A program made the translations under genes and the position numbers. Of a stretch of 64,000 nt of DNA, positions 1 to 10,916 are shown one piece after another. The stretch covers positions 124,001-188,000 of the forward strand of contig BDSI01000088.1 in assembly GCA_003117195.1 (NCBI GenBank). The letters run 5' to 3'. Every line of letters begins with the position of its first letter. Positions within the stretch are counted from its first letter, which is position 1. The DNA is from Eudorina sp. 2006-703-Eu-15. Its lineage: Eukaryota; Chlorophyta; Chlorophyceae; Chlamydomonadales; Volvocaceae. Under the pieces are notes generated by a model, which worked only from the letters and a program-made list of their open reading frames with translations, did not search any database and had not been told where the DNA came from.

Positions 1-284
1 GATGGACCGCGTGGCCGTGACTGCTTTCCCCCCTCAGGAGGATCAGAGGATCGGAGCGGTGCCACCTGCTGCATAGTGCTTGCTGCGTTGCATGGTGCCC
101 TTTATGCCGTGTGTGCCTGGCCTTCGGCTGGTTGCGCTGAACGTGTAGGGGTTTTGTTTAAGTTGGCCCCGTGATCGGCTTTATAAAGGCAGGCTGGCTT
201 GGTGCCTGACCTCGTGGCGCGTTTTAGATGGGGCTAGAGGCCCCGGGTGCACGGCACCCTTGTGGTCCCGTGCTGTGTCTCCTC

Positions 285-380
285 GCCCCTCTCCCAGTTC
301 TCTGGGAGAGTGCTTCGGAGGTCTCCCGTATGGGGCGGGTTAGCGCCCCCGGCCAGTGTCGGCCCGGCAGATATGTAACG

Positions 381-424
<44 letters not shown>
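285..424. repeat. Dispersed repeat copy 1 ending in AC microsatellite
   Basis: About 100 bp of GC-rich sequence (from the CGCCCCTCTCCC motif through CGGCCAGTGTCGGCCCGG and ATATGTAACGATTC) runs straight into an (AC)n tract at about 384-426. The same block recurs at 894-1018, also followed by AC repeats. I see this directly in the sequence. The repeat class is unknown; a short non-autonomous element with a microsatellite tail is one inference. Confidence 0.7.
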
Positions 425-425
<1 letters not shown>

Positions 426-893
426 ACAGTGGGAGTTGGCAGCGGGACTCGTAGGCGAGGGCCGCTTGCGATGGGAAGGGGTGTACGACAGGGAAGCTTA
501 CTTGGTGGTGTGCTGCATTGTGCAAACCATAGCCCCATCATGGAGAGCCCGTCTGCATACCCCGGACACAACAAGGCCTGACGCGTGCGAGACGCCTCAC
601 TCCGGCTCAGCTGGGCGGGCAGGCCTGCCGGATGGTGCAACCTTAGCTAGCACGATTAGGTTGGGACGCGGGACCAGGCTAGTTTTACCGCACCGGGCAG
701 GGGCGCGTCTCCGAACTGCTGAGGAACGCGCCCTGGGTGCTGCAAGGACTTGAGGAGGTTGAACACCGGGATGCAAGGCGCAGACCGCCCGGGATGGGCT
801 TTCGCCCAATACCTGGAGGGGACACAGCTGTCGCCGATCCTCGGGGATCGGGCGCGCGCCCCTGGTTGAGAGCGAGGGGACAAAGGCCCCTTA

Positions 894-1062
894 CGCCCCT
901 CTCCCCCGTACCCGGGGGAGAATGCTTCGGTGGTCTCCCGTATGTGGCGGGTTAGCGCCCCCGGCCAGTGTCGGCCCGGGAGATATGTAACGATTCACAC
1001 ATATATACACACACACACACCGGGCGGGTTGCAATTCTAAACACACACACACACACACACAC
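894..1062. repeat. Dispersed repeat copy 2 with AC microsatellites
   Basis: This is the second copy of the block at 285-424. It shares the segment with TCTCCCGTATG, GGCGGGTTAGCGCCCCCGG and GAGATATGTAACGATTC, then two AC tracts separated by CGGGCGGGTTGCAATTCT. That separator resembles the repeat end at about 5092-5115. No gene is seen from 1 to 1272 besides these repeats. Confidence 0.7.
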
Positions 1063-1272
1063 CGCTCGGGCGGGTGCGTCCGTCCGTCAACCCTCAGCCT
1101 TTTCATCCCGGTTCTGCGCTTCGGACTGACTTCGGGCGGTCCTGAAATCGGTTTCAAATCCATCCCGCTCTGGAGGGGCATCCACGCCCCGCCCCGCCCC
1201 GCCCCGCCATCCAGCCGCACGGGGGGCAGTCCCCGCCCAACGCAGATCCGGGCTGCAACCCCCCTCCCTCCG

Positions 1273-4200
1273 TCATCGTTGTCGCTGGCGATCTATGGTA
1301 CTGTACTGTTCTTTCCAGGCCAACCGTCGCTCTGGCAGCAGCGCAGTTTTGAAATTGTCTACCAATTCCCCATTTCCCCCCCCCCCTTCCATCCTCACCT
1401 CAAACTCGACCGATCGGCGATTTCCCGTCCGCACGCCCCAGGTGAAAGACGCCGCCGCCGACCCAACCAGCGCCCCCCCGCCGCCGCCGCCGCCGCCGCC
1501 ACAGTCCCCCGACCGACCCACAGCGAGCTGCGACTTCCGGCGGCTCGCCCGAAACGACTCCGAGCCGCGGAGGGGGCCACCCGCCAGGAGGCTGCTGGCC
1601 ACATCGGGCCCGCCCTGGTCCAAGCTGATCAGTCGCTGCAGCCCCCCGGTGCCCCCGCTGCCGCAGCTGCTGCCCATCTCCATCCTCTGGCAGGTGGTCG
1701 ACAGCGCCGAGGGAGGCAGCAGCGCCACTTTACTGGCCAGGTTGAGGATGCGCGGCAGGGCGCCGCCCCCGCCAGTGCCCAGGGCCGCCGACAAGACGTG
1801 GCTGGACGGCGCACCAATGGAGGATCGGGTGCTAGGGGGCACGTCCCCCCAGGCCCCAGCATTCATCAGGCTGGCCTCGGGGGAGGGCCCCCCTCGGGGC
1901 GACGTCGGGTGGTGGTGGCCGTACCCGGCGCCCTTGACCGGGTACGGCAAGCTCAGGGAGGGCCCCCGGCGTCCCTCCGGATGCGAGGCGGCGGTCTCGA
2001 AGGTCTCGAGGGGCTCGAGGGGCCGGGTGGTGCCGCACAGTGAGTTGGATCCCTGGCCGTACAGGGGCGCGGCTGTGGCGCCGTGTGCTGTGGCGCCATT
2101 GGCGCCAGAACCCGCGCGCCCGGGGACGCCGGCGGGATTGCCCACCATCAGGGCCCGGCATGAGCGGACCGACTTGGGGGCGGAGCTGGCTGCCGCCTGG
2201 GGGCTCAGCAGGTTGACCACCATCGCCAGGGTGCGCGAGTCGCCGCAGCTGGTGGGGCCGCCGGCCGTCTCGTCCTCGGTGTGTTCGGATGGCATGATGG
2301 GGAGGGCGCCGTTGCTGGTGGGACCCGGTCGGCGTCGGGGGTCTAGCATGGTCCCTGCGGGGGCGGGGGCGGGGGCGGGGGCGGCAGGAGAGGCAGCAGA
2401 GCAGCACCATCAGCATCAGCGGCAGCGGCAGCGCGCCAACAATGGCTTTCGACCAGTCAATCATTCATTCAGTCAGTCAGTCATTCAGTCAGTCGGGCGC
2501 ATCAGGCGGCTTGCAGGCGGTCGGAGCACCCAGCAGCCAGCCCACCCATCCGCTGCCCGCAACCCGGCCGGGGGCTACACCGGCCAGCTTGCCTGCCCCG
2601 GATCATCCCCCCCAACCCCACCCTCCCAACCCCACCCCAGGCACCCGGGGATACCCACCCCAGGCACTCGTCGTCAGCGCCATAAGCATCTGCTGCCGGT
2701 GCTGGTGCTGCTGCTGGTGCTGGTGCACCCGGAAAGAGTCCGCCCGGCGGACCTTCCCCCGCCCCAGCGCACGGGCCGAGGAGGGCCCCGCCGCACCGCC
2801 AGGCTCCACGGGGCCTCCCGGGGGGGGCACTGACAGCCCCGTCACCGCCGTCCAGCTGGTACGGTGACTCGGGCGTGTAGGCTGTACGGCAGGCGCGGCG
2901 CCGCCGGCGCCCCCGCCTTCGTCCCCGCCCCAGCGCAGGACGGCCGAGAGGGAGCTCGCCGTGCCACCGCCGGGGATACCGCCGCCGGCGACGGTCGGCG
3001 CGGTGTCGGCGCGCAGTGCGGCCCCAGGGTGTGGCGATGTCGTCCTCGGGGCTCCGAAATCCCTAGAGGTGCAAGCCTGCAAATCCCTAGAGTTGCAACC
3101 CTTCAACGAGCGGTCCTCCAGTTCTATGCAAACCGAGGGCGGAAGGACGCGGCCCGGAGAGGGGCACGAGGCATGGTCGCCGGCCGGGCCGTTGGCGGCA
3201 ACTGCGGCGCCGGCAGCCACGCCATCGCTGCCATCGCCGCTGCGATCTCCCGCCACTGTCTGATGACCCTCCTCACCCCCCTCATCCCCCTCATCCCCTT
3301 CACCCCCCTCACCACCACCTCCACCACCTCCCAACGGGTCCGTCAGCCCGCAAGGCAACATCGTCCTCGCCGTCACGTGCAACACCCGCCGTGGCGAGTC
3401 CGCAACCACCGGCAGCGTCCTCGCCGACGCCGCCGCGTATGTGACGGTGTACGACAGTCGTGACCTCTCCACGGTGCCGGTGGCGGTGGTGGTGGCGGTG
3501 GGGTGCGCTCCGCCGGCGGGGCCGGTCCGATACTCCAGGGGGGTGCCCGCGGCCGCCTCCGCGGGGCCGGGGGGTGGGGACAGGATGCGGTGCCGGCCAG
3601 GTGCTTTCCGCGGCTCATGCGACCCCGGGCTCTCCCGGCGAACGGGCTGCGGCTCCAAGTCCCGCAGGTGGCTGTCCAGCAGTTGGTGCAGGTTCAGACC
3701 CTCCTCGGGCCCCGACAGCTCCTCCCGGGAGACAGTGCTGCCGCCGGCCCCGCCACCGCCGGCGGCGGTGTCCCGACCGCCGAGACTGCGGGCCAGGGCC
3801 GAGCTCCTCGCGCCCCCCGTCGAGACCCCCACCTCCTGGGCCCCCGCCGACCTCTGCAACCCAGATCCGATCACGGGCGTGCTGCCCGGCCGCTGGCCCC
3901 CTGATGTCGTCGAACCCATGCGACCGCTCATACTGCTGGTCTGCTGCTGCAGACTCAGCATCAGGCTCGCGACTGTATCCATGCCCGCCACCGCCGCCGT
4001 CACCGCCGCCGAGTCGGGCCCGCTACCGCCACCGCCGCCGCCGTCCGTGGTGGAAATCGCCGTCGACCGCGCGGCCGCGATGGCGTGGGCCGCCGCGCGG
4101 GCCGCCACGCTGGTTTGCCGGGCCTTCGCCACCACCTCCGACGCCGCCGCGGCCGTCGCCGCCGCCGCCGCGATGTTCTTGACCGAGCCGCCCGCCAGCA

Positions 4201-5980
4201 CGTGACGTTCCATGGTGCGCAGGAAGGCGGGGACATCCAAGGACCCGCGCCGGACGGCGGCGGAGGCGGTCTGGCAGCGCTGCAGTACACCGCGTACGGG
4301 GCGCCGCAGCTCCGGGCCGACGACGTCGCCGCCGCCGTCATCGCCGTCCTCGACGTCATCGTCATCGTCACCATTCGACACGTCCCGGCGGCTGTTCGCA
4401 TCTCGATCCTCAGCCCGCCCCGCCGTAACCTCCCCCTCCCCCTCCTCGACGTCCGCCGCCTGCAGCAGCTGCTGCGGCATGCTGACCGACCGGGGTCCGC
4501 TGGGCGGCAGCCTGGGTTCGGGTTTGCGCTTGGTTTTGGTCTCAGACTTGGCTTCGGAGCGATTCCCTGGTTTGCCTTTCAGCCGGGAGCAGCTGGCGAG
4601 GGGCCTCAGCGGCCTCGGGCGGTCGGTGCCACATTCGGGACCCGAAGACGTCGCCACGTCAATGCCGGCCCCGTGGGGCTGGGGTTGGGGCTGGGGCTGC
4701 GCCGCGACCGTCCCGGTGGACGAGCAGGGCGGTGCGGGGGACTCCCGCGGAGGGGGGTGCATCATGGTGGGGAGGAAGCGGCTGGCACTGAGGGCGGTGG
4801 CGCTCCGCCGCAACGCGTGGGGGGACATACGGCTGTCGCGCTCGAAAAACACCAGGCCTGGAGGGGGCACAAAAACACGCACAAACACGCACGCACACAC
4901 ACGCACACATGTCCTCCAGGTCGGTATCATTAATATTAATTCGGTTCGGGTACTGCTGGGTCGCCCATTTCCTGCCGGGTCTTGTTTTGTTCTGCCACTT
5001 TTGTCGGTGGTGGCGCGGCTGCCCTGTTGCTGTTTTCATGTTTTCCAATTCGCAGGTTAACATGGTAAGTATATTGGAGGTTGGTTTGGGTAGGGCGGGT
5101 TGCATTCCTAAACACACACGCACGCTTGCTTGCAGGTGGGCACATTGCGATAACAACGAGAGGATCGCACGCACACACAGCCTTTCAGAGTCTGTGTGGC
5201 CAAGGCAGCCGACCCGCACCAGCTGATAGTTTTCCGCGGAGCCGCGACACCAACAGGGCGTCAAATCGACGGCGTTCTTCCGACACCGCAGCCTTTTGTT
5301 TATCTTATGGGTCGGGCAATGGGTATAATGTATGCGCATACGGGCAAACTATTGGGCACCACTCGGCCCCTCGCATGTCACGCACTCCTGTTCTGCCTGC
5401 CTAAGAAACACGCACGCAGGTAGGGCACCATGGAGAACACATGCAGCTGCCGCCGGCGGAGGCGGCTGAGTCGGTCGCGCACGGGTGGTGGTCGCGTAGT
5501 GAAGCCAACAAACGTCGGAGCAGGGATGATGCGCATGCGCGCGGGCTGCTGTTAGGGTGTGCAAAAGTGATATCCTTTCAGCCGCCGCGTGACGGTCCTC
5601 CACTCCACGCCACGCCACTCCGCGCTGGCGATGGCCATCAGCAGCCAGCTGAACGCCCGGGCGCATCCCGGGGCGGGCCCGCGACACGGGAATAGGACGG
5701 GATCCGCGACCGATCGTCTGCGCTACGCCGCAGTCCATGTGCCTAGTGCCGTCCTCACCTCGCCACGTGCTGCCCTTCGCGACGGCCTGGAAGGCCTCAT
5801 GGAGCGCGGCGGGATTGCTTGAGAAGACCGACCGCAAGTCGCCGACGCCCGGGCCCAGGAGCTTCATGTTGGCTTCGTTCTGCACCAAGAGAATTCCGTC
5901 CTCCGCACGAAATATCGCGACCGCGTTTGCAAAGCCAGCGAAGACCGCTTTGAAGAGAAGTACGTCATCATCGCAGGTAC
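1273..5980 (-). CDS. PAS-domain protein with long low-complexity exons (5' end unresolved)
   Basis: Three exons fit one reading frame: 5980-5759, 4857-2659 and 2354-1273 (all introns phase 1). The first encodes a PAS-like segment (FKAVFAGFANAVAIFRAEDG ... LVQNEANMKLLG ... ending WRG), a sensor fold seen in the many PAS/nucleotide-cyclase proteins of volvocine algae. The second continues with VFFERDSRMSPHALRRS and then about 700 residues rich in Ala, Gly, Pro and acidic runs. The third ends with LPERRLAWKEQYSTIDRQ and a stop. No cyclase catalytic domain is visible here. There is no good ATG for the PAS exon, so upstream exons should exist between about 6.0 and 9.0 kb but I could not recognise them. 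The 0.9-kb first intron carries dispersed repeats. The joining of the PAS exon to the rest rests on matching phase and a plausible sequence join, so it is moderate; a decayed gene is possible. Confidence 0.55.
4925..5425. repeat. Dispersed repeat sequences within PAS-gene intron
   Basis: Two recognisable repeat ends lie here. The stretch ATGGTAAGTAT ... GGTTTGGGTAGGGCGGGT ... CTAAACAC at about 5060-5115 matches 41668-41724. The stretch containing GCATGTCACGCACTCCTG and CTGCCTAAGAAACAC at 5345-5420 matches 39727-39797 and 59681-59750. The region may be one non-autonomous element or two adjacent ones. No coding capacity was found. Confidence 0.55.
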
Positions 5981-8900
5981 CTGCAGCCGCACCGCGGCCA
6001 ACCCGCGCAAACAGGAATTGATCGCGCAGGGGTTGGCCTCTCACAGCGGGTTGTGAGATGGATTTATTCTTCTATGTTGCTTCCTTGCGTCAACGACCCC
6101 AACTCGTTCAGCAAAACCAGGCTTTGGGTTGCGTCGTCCAAACCCAACGATTAACAACTACATTCACATGAACAAGTGCAAAGTCTTGCAACAAAAACCG
6201 CCCAAGCGCGGTTGACGTACCCGGCTTCGGGTCGCCTGCTTGACGCTCCTGTGCTGGACGAACGCATGCGCACAACGCTTGCCCCATATCAGGCTGATCA
6301 ATACAAACAACTCCAGCAACTACCAAGCGTCTCCGGAGGAACCACTGTGATATATATAACGACAGAAGGCCGTAAAATTAACAGCCATCACGCTAACCAT
6401 CTCGTGTGTCAATGAGCTTGCAATGACTGATTACAATAACCATCTATGCCTCAACGGTCTGGGCAGATTCATATATAACGTGATGCGGCTGTTCAGTGCC
6501 GCAACAGGCAGCGCAGCAACGCGTCTTGTCAAGTATTGCCATTGAACGCAGGTAACATTTAGCCACGCGCATCGGTGTGATTCCTCTTGTAAATATTTTA
6601 CGGTTTCCGGTACGGGAAACCTGAGTACGGTAGCATCCCGCCCGACACTACGCGCAGAGGCTGCGGATTGAAAGAAACATGGCTTGAGTGTTTCAGCTTG
6701 GTTAACAAAAACTTGCAGGTTCTGTCAAAAAAACATAAAGCACAAATACTGTAGCCAATGTTTACGGCTCAGCTCGAGGGCTAGGTCTTGGTCCAAATGT
6801 TGTCCAGCTATCCACACCCGCATTATGGGTGTGCCTCACTACCTGGTTCTTACGGCTTGTCTATTGCCGATTCGTATGCGGCTCACAAAACCTGCCGTTC
6901 CGCTGCGGTAACGGGTTATGTCTACCCTGGCGTGTACCCGCGCACTTCCACAAAGAGACTTTGCTGTATGGATTAGAAAAAACATGTATTCAGTTTAGAA
7001 CATTAATATTCGTCCTCTACTAGGGTTAGGACGCCTGCCGTTCTCGTCCGCTCGAGCGTGCGGGTACGTCGCGTCGCGCCGTGACATCGCCACTTGAGCA
7101 TCCCCTGTCGCCTCCCACACACTTACACTCCCCGTACCTTCAGTTCTTGCGCTAAACCCACACAAAGTGCCAATCCAATCGGTGCAACGAAGGTCGCGGA
7201 CACGCCGGACACGCCAGGCCTACTCCAACAGAAAGCCAAGCACGTGCCCGCAGGTAGCCTGCAAATAGTTTCACATACTTTTCATATGAGCGCCATGCAA
7301 GGATCCAAACTCAACTGTCGAGGGGCTACAGTGCAGTCTCCACTCCACTGCCAGGCGAATGTGCTTTCCTTGGCACACCCTTCGGTCCCAACAGCACGCC
7401 ACATCATTGAGGCTGTTACAGTGGACCCCGCGGGTCATTGAGGCATCTCGCCATGTGCCACGATCCGACCTCTCACAGGTCGTTCCCCCGCCCCGGACGA
7501 CCTCTCACGGGTCGTTCCAACGCCCCGCCCCCCAACGCCCCTCAATGCGCGGGGGGGCGCCTGGTCCTTGTGGCAAGGGGTGCCGGAGGCAAATCTGAAG
7601 TCCGGCCCTCGTTGCGTTTGGCTAGCCTATTCGTCGTCTAGTCCTGTATTGGCTCAAGTTCGCGGTACACCAGAAAGTGGGACTGTACCGGGATTGGTGG
7701 AGGTGCGGGTGCAGGTGCACGTGCGTGTTGTCGCACCGCACTCCATCCCAATCGAGGCCCTAAGACGAGCTTCGACTGTGTCGACCCCTGCGAAAGGGCG
7801 CGAGGATGCACGGGCACCGTCACTTAACGTGACACCATAACACCCGAACATAACGATCGTTTTAGGCGCTCGCCGCATTGTACATTCACCGTGAAGCGTG
7901 AATCGTAGAAACGTAAAGCATGGGTTTCCACCCTGTATCGAGGCCCTCGATATGCTGATGACTGCAGGTCGCTCTCCACAAGTCCACTCATGACCGTGGA
8001 TGCCGCTTACATCAAAGGGCGGGGTCGGGGGCCGGTATTCGAGGCGGGCCCCGCGGGGCTGGGGCAAGGTCGGCCGCACACGGATGTTACAGGTGACCCG
8101 AGGAGGGTCTGGCGCTGGCCACAGGCAACTAACCTTGGAAGGAGCTGGCACAGGTGACACGCGGAAGGAGCTGCCGATGCGGTCTCCGCTGCAAGCCTCT
8201 GCCCAGCGCCAGGGGGACGTCGACTGCCCTCCGGCTCACATCCGCTGCCCGCCCCGCCACCCCACCGCCTCCGCCAACTCGATCGCCAACTCGTCAACTC
8301 GCGGGCGGGCAAGCGGGCGGGCACCGACCTCCTCCGCAACAAATATCGCCCGTCCCACACCAAAAACGTCCACAACAAAAAAATGAAGCAGAACAGCAGA
8401 ATAAAAAAATATTCGTGTAATTGTGCGCCGAGAGCCCCCCTAGGCGACCGGTCCCGATGCTGCAACCGCGCTTTCACAACAAACGCAACTCATGATTCCG
8501 CAACGCCCGCAAGCAACTAGGTATTTAAAGATGTGACATAGCAAACTCCTGTAGTTGTGAGGGCCGGTGCCGTCCCCTCACCCCGTCCGCTGTCCTCCCA
8601 GGGAGGGCTCCTCTCGCCTCCGGAGAGATGCACGGCGTGCTGCCAGGTGTACGGCACCCCTGGGGCAGCTGCCGCGCCCGCCGCGCGGCAGGTACTGCCG
8701 CACAATCACTCCCCTGGCGGCCTCGCAGGTCGCTGCCCTGGTCAGACGCCCCGGCGGAAGAGAGTGCGCGCGTCTGGCACAGCCAGGCATCAACGGCACC
8801 AGGGCACCCTGTCAACGAGGTCATGTCCCGCGGCCTCATTGCCTGCATCCCTGTTCTCCTGCCTGCCCCTTGTTTCCCTCGTCGCCATCGGCATGTGGGC

Positions 8901-8995
8901 GGCCAAGGCTCTCCCCGCGGCGGCGATCCTTCAGGCGGCCCCAGAACGGCCATCAGCTCGCGCGCGAGAACAACCACGAGGACGGCGTTGCTCGA
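5981..8995. other. Unassigned 3.0-kb spacer
   Basis: No conserved protein, RNA gene or long open frame was recognised. The part from about 6.05 to 7.0 kb is clearly more AT-rich than the rest. Upstream exons of the PAS gene may lie here. The only structured element noticed is the tandem hairpin at 7466-7526. Confidence 0.4.
7466..7526. repeat. Two tandem 32-bp units, each a small hairpin
   Basis: Units begin at 7466 and 7498. Each contains CGACCTCTCACRGGTCGTTC, in which GACC pairs with GGTC across a short loop, followed by a GC-rich linker. Function unknown; a tandem duplication is the simplest reading. Confidence 0.5.
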
Positions 8996-10916
8996 TTAGG
9001 CCATGGCCGCCTTGAGGAAGTCCGTCATGAGCTTGATGGCCTTGCCCGCCGCCTCTGCCACCTCGGGCTTGGACCAGTCGCCGCGGGCAGCCACGAAGCC
9101 GTGGGTCTGGTCGTCGAAGCGCTCGTAGACGCACTTGCCGCCTGTGGGCGCGGGTGGCGGCGGGCAGGCGGAGCCCACGTGTCAGCGAGGTAGGCCTCTT
9201 GCTCTGGGGTACATTGCATCCACGCCCAGCTGAGACAACCTGTCACCATGTCACCGCGCGCCTTGAGACCCGGTGGTGGTGGTGGTGGTGGGCGATGCAC
9301 CCCACCGGTCAGGACCAGGGCTCGCCAGGTGCGCAGCTAGGAACACCGAGGTAGCGGCCACGTGGTGGGCTGAGGGTGAGCGAGCGGGCGGACTGGCAGG
9401 TCCCGGCGGGGTCCAGGGACAGACGTATCGCCTCGTACCGTAGGGTCTGGAGCTCAGCGCCTTCTGGAAGACGTCATACGGCGCGTCCCCCTTGGCTGGC
9501 AGCAGCACCACGGGCACCGCCACCTTGTCCGCCAGCTCCGCGTCCTTTCCGAACAGGGCTGGATGGGCGCCACCCGCGGCGCTGAACGTGGAGGCGTCCT
9601 GAAGGGAGCGCATAACGCCATGTAGGTTACACAACGTCATCAGGACGACACACCAGACGACACAACCGCGGGTTCGAGACGCACCGGGGATGGCTGATGG
9701 CCGCCCACATGGGGCTCGGGCTCGGGGGATGCGTACCGTGCACCCCACCTTGCACAAGGACCTCGTGTCAGGTGGTCTGTGTGCTCTTCCTCCTCCCGGA
9801 CCCCTTCCATCCCCCCACCTTCCCATTCGAGCTTTTGCTCTGACAACTTCAGCACAGCTTTAACATGGCTATCAATTGCGTACACATCCCCATGCACGCA
9901 CCTGGCCAGCGTGCAGGGCGATGCTCACGCCCCAGCAGAAGCCGATGCAGCCCAGCTTGGTGGCGCCCTCTGAGTGCAGCCGTTTCACCGCCGCCTGGAT
10001 CTCGGGCTGCAGCTTCTCCCAGGCACCCACACGGCCCAGCCAGCCCATGAAGTCATGCTCTGGGGGTGGGTGCGAGCGTGTTCGGGCAAGGAAGTGCCTT
10101 CAAGGGTGGAAGGAGGTCCGGCCCAAAACACAGGCTTGAAAGCAGCATGGCAGGAGCACAACGACGACCATACACTGGCAAGGGATGGCTTTGCGTCCGT
10201 CCCACCACCGGTTCAACCCGACAACCGGTAAGGCTAAAACATGATCAGCTGTGTGCCACACGGGGGAGTGAAGTTGGGTGAAGTTCAGCAAAACATCAGG
10301 CATGTGGTGCACAAGCCCTGGTAGTTTATGGCATCCCCGAAATGGCCCCCCGACGATCTTGCTAAGAGGGCAGTTGAATGGCGGACGATAGGACAACATC
10401 TCCACCAGATCGCTCAGCGGCGCACAGAAACGGGGCGGTCCGGCGTCGTCGAAACGTACCTGGCTTCGGTGGAAACTTCGCGAGAGTCCAGGGCTCTCCG
10501 CGGAATGGGTCAATCGCACAAACATTCAGGCCAGCCTCCGCGAATCGGTCACAGACTTGGAACACCTGACGGCCGACGTGGAAGCATGTCGAAGGTTGAC
10601 GTCCAGCACTTAAGGGTGTAGGGTTTAGGTAAAGGATATCCAAGCACCGATGCCCTCTGCTTCGTTAAAAAGTTACCTGCTTTTCGCCAAACCCAAAGAT
10701 GTCCGGAATAAGCACAACTCCAAGGTTGCCCGTGCCAGATCGGTAAATAGGCAGGTCCCCGATCTTATCGACAGTTCCCTTCGGCTCATAGTTCAACTGT
10801 ACGGGCTTTCCAGCAGCGCAGCATGCATCAGAAGCCATGGCGCGGACTGGTGTGAAACGGCGACTAGATGTCGACAGAGATTGAGGAACCTGGCGAGCCG
10901 CACCAGAAAGGCGCAT
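8996..10916 (-). CDS. Dienelactone hydrolase family protein (probably organellar)
   Basis: Five exons, 10916-10677, 10565-10460, 10059-9902, 9598-9439 and 9141-8996, join in phase to give 269 residues. The protein is an alpha/beta hydrolase of the carboxymethylenebutenolidase (DLH) family, which hydrolyses lactone or ester bonds. The expected Cys-Asp-His triad is present: Cys157 in GCIGFCWGV, Asp206 in LLPAKGDAP and His235 in FDDQTHGF. VVLIPDIFGF and CAIDPFRGEPW match the early strands of the fold. The ATG at 10916 is followed by an Arg/Ser/Ala-rich stretch of about 37 residues before a second Met (MASDACCAAGKP), suggesting an organelle transit peptide; the second Met could serve as a cytosolic start. 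The substrate is not deducible. The family call is firm. Confidence 0.9.

Noticed and set aside
228..640. Small frames encoding VCVCVCV or THTHTHT runs
   Set aside because: Translations of the AC microsatellite.
1295..2833. 512-codon open frame on the plus strand opposite the PAS gene
   Set aside because: It mirrors the minus-strand exons that are phase-consistent; it consists of Pro/Arg/Gly runs expected from the complement of Gly/Pro/Ala codons.
3441..4933. Several long plus-strand frames (up to 282 codons)
   Set aside because: Antisense shadows of the 2.2-kb minus-strand exon; Arg/Pro-rich with no recognisable features.
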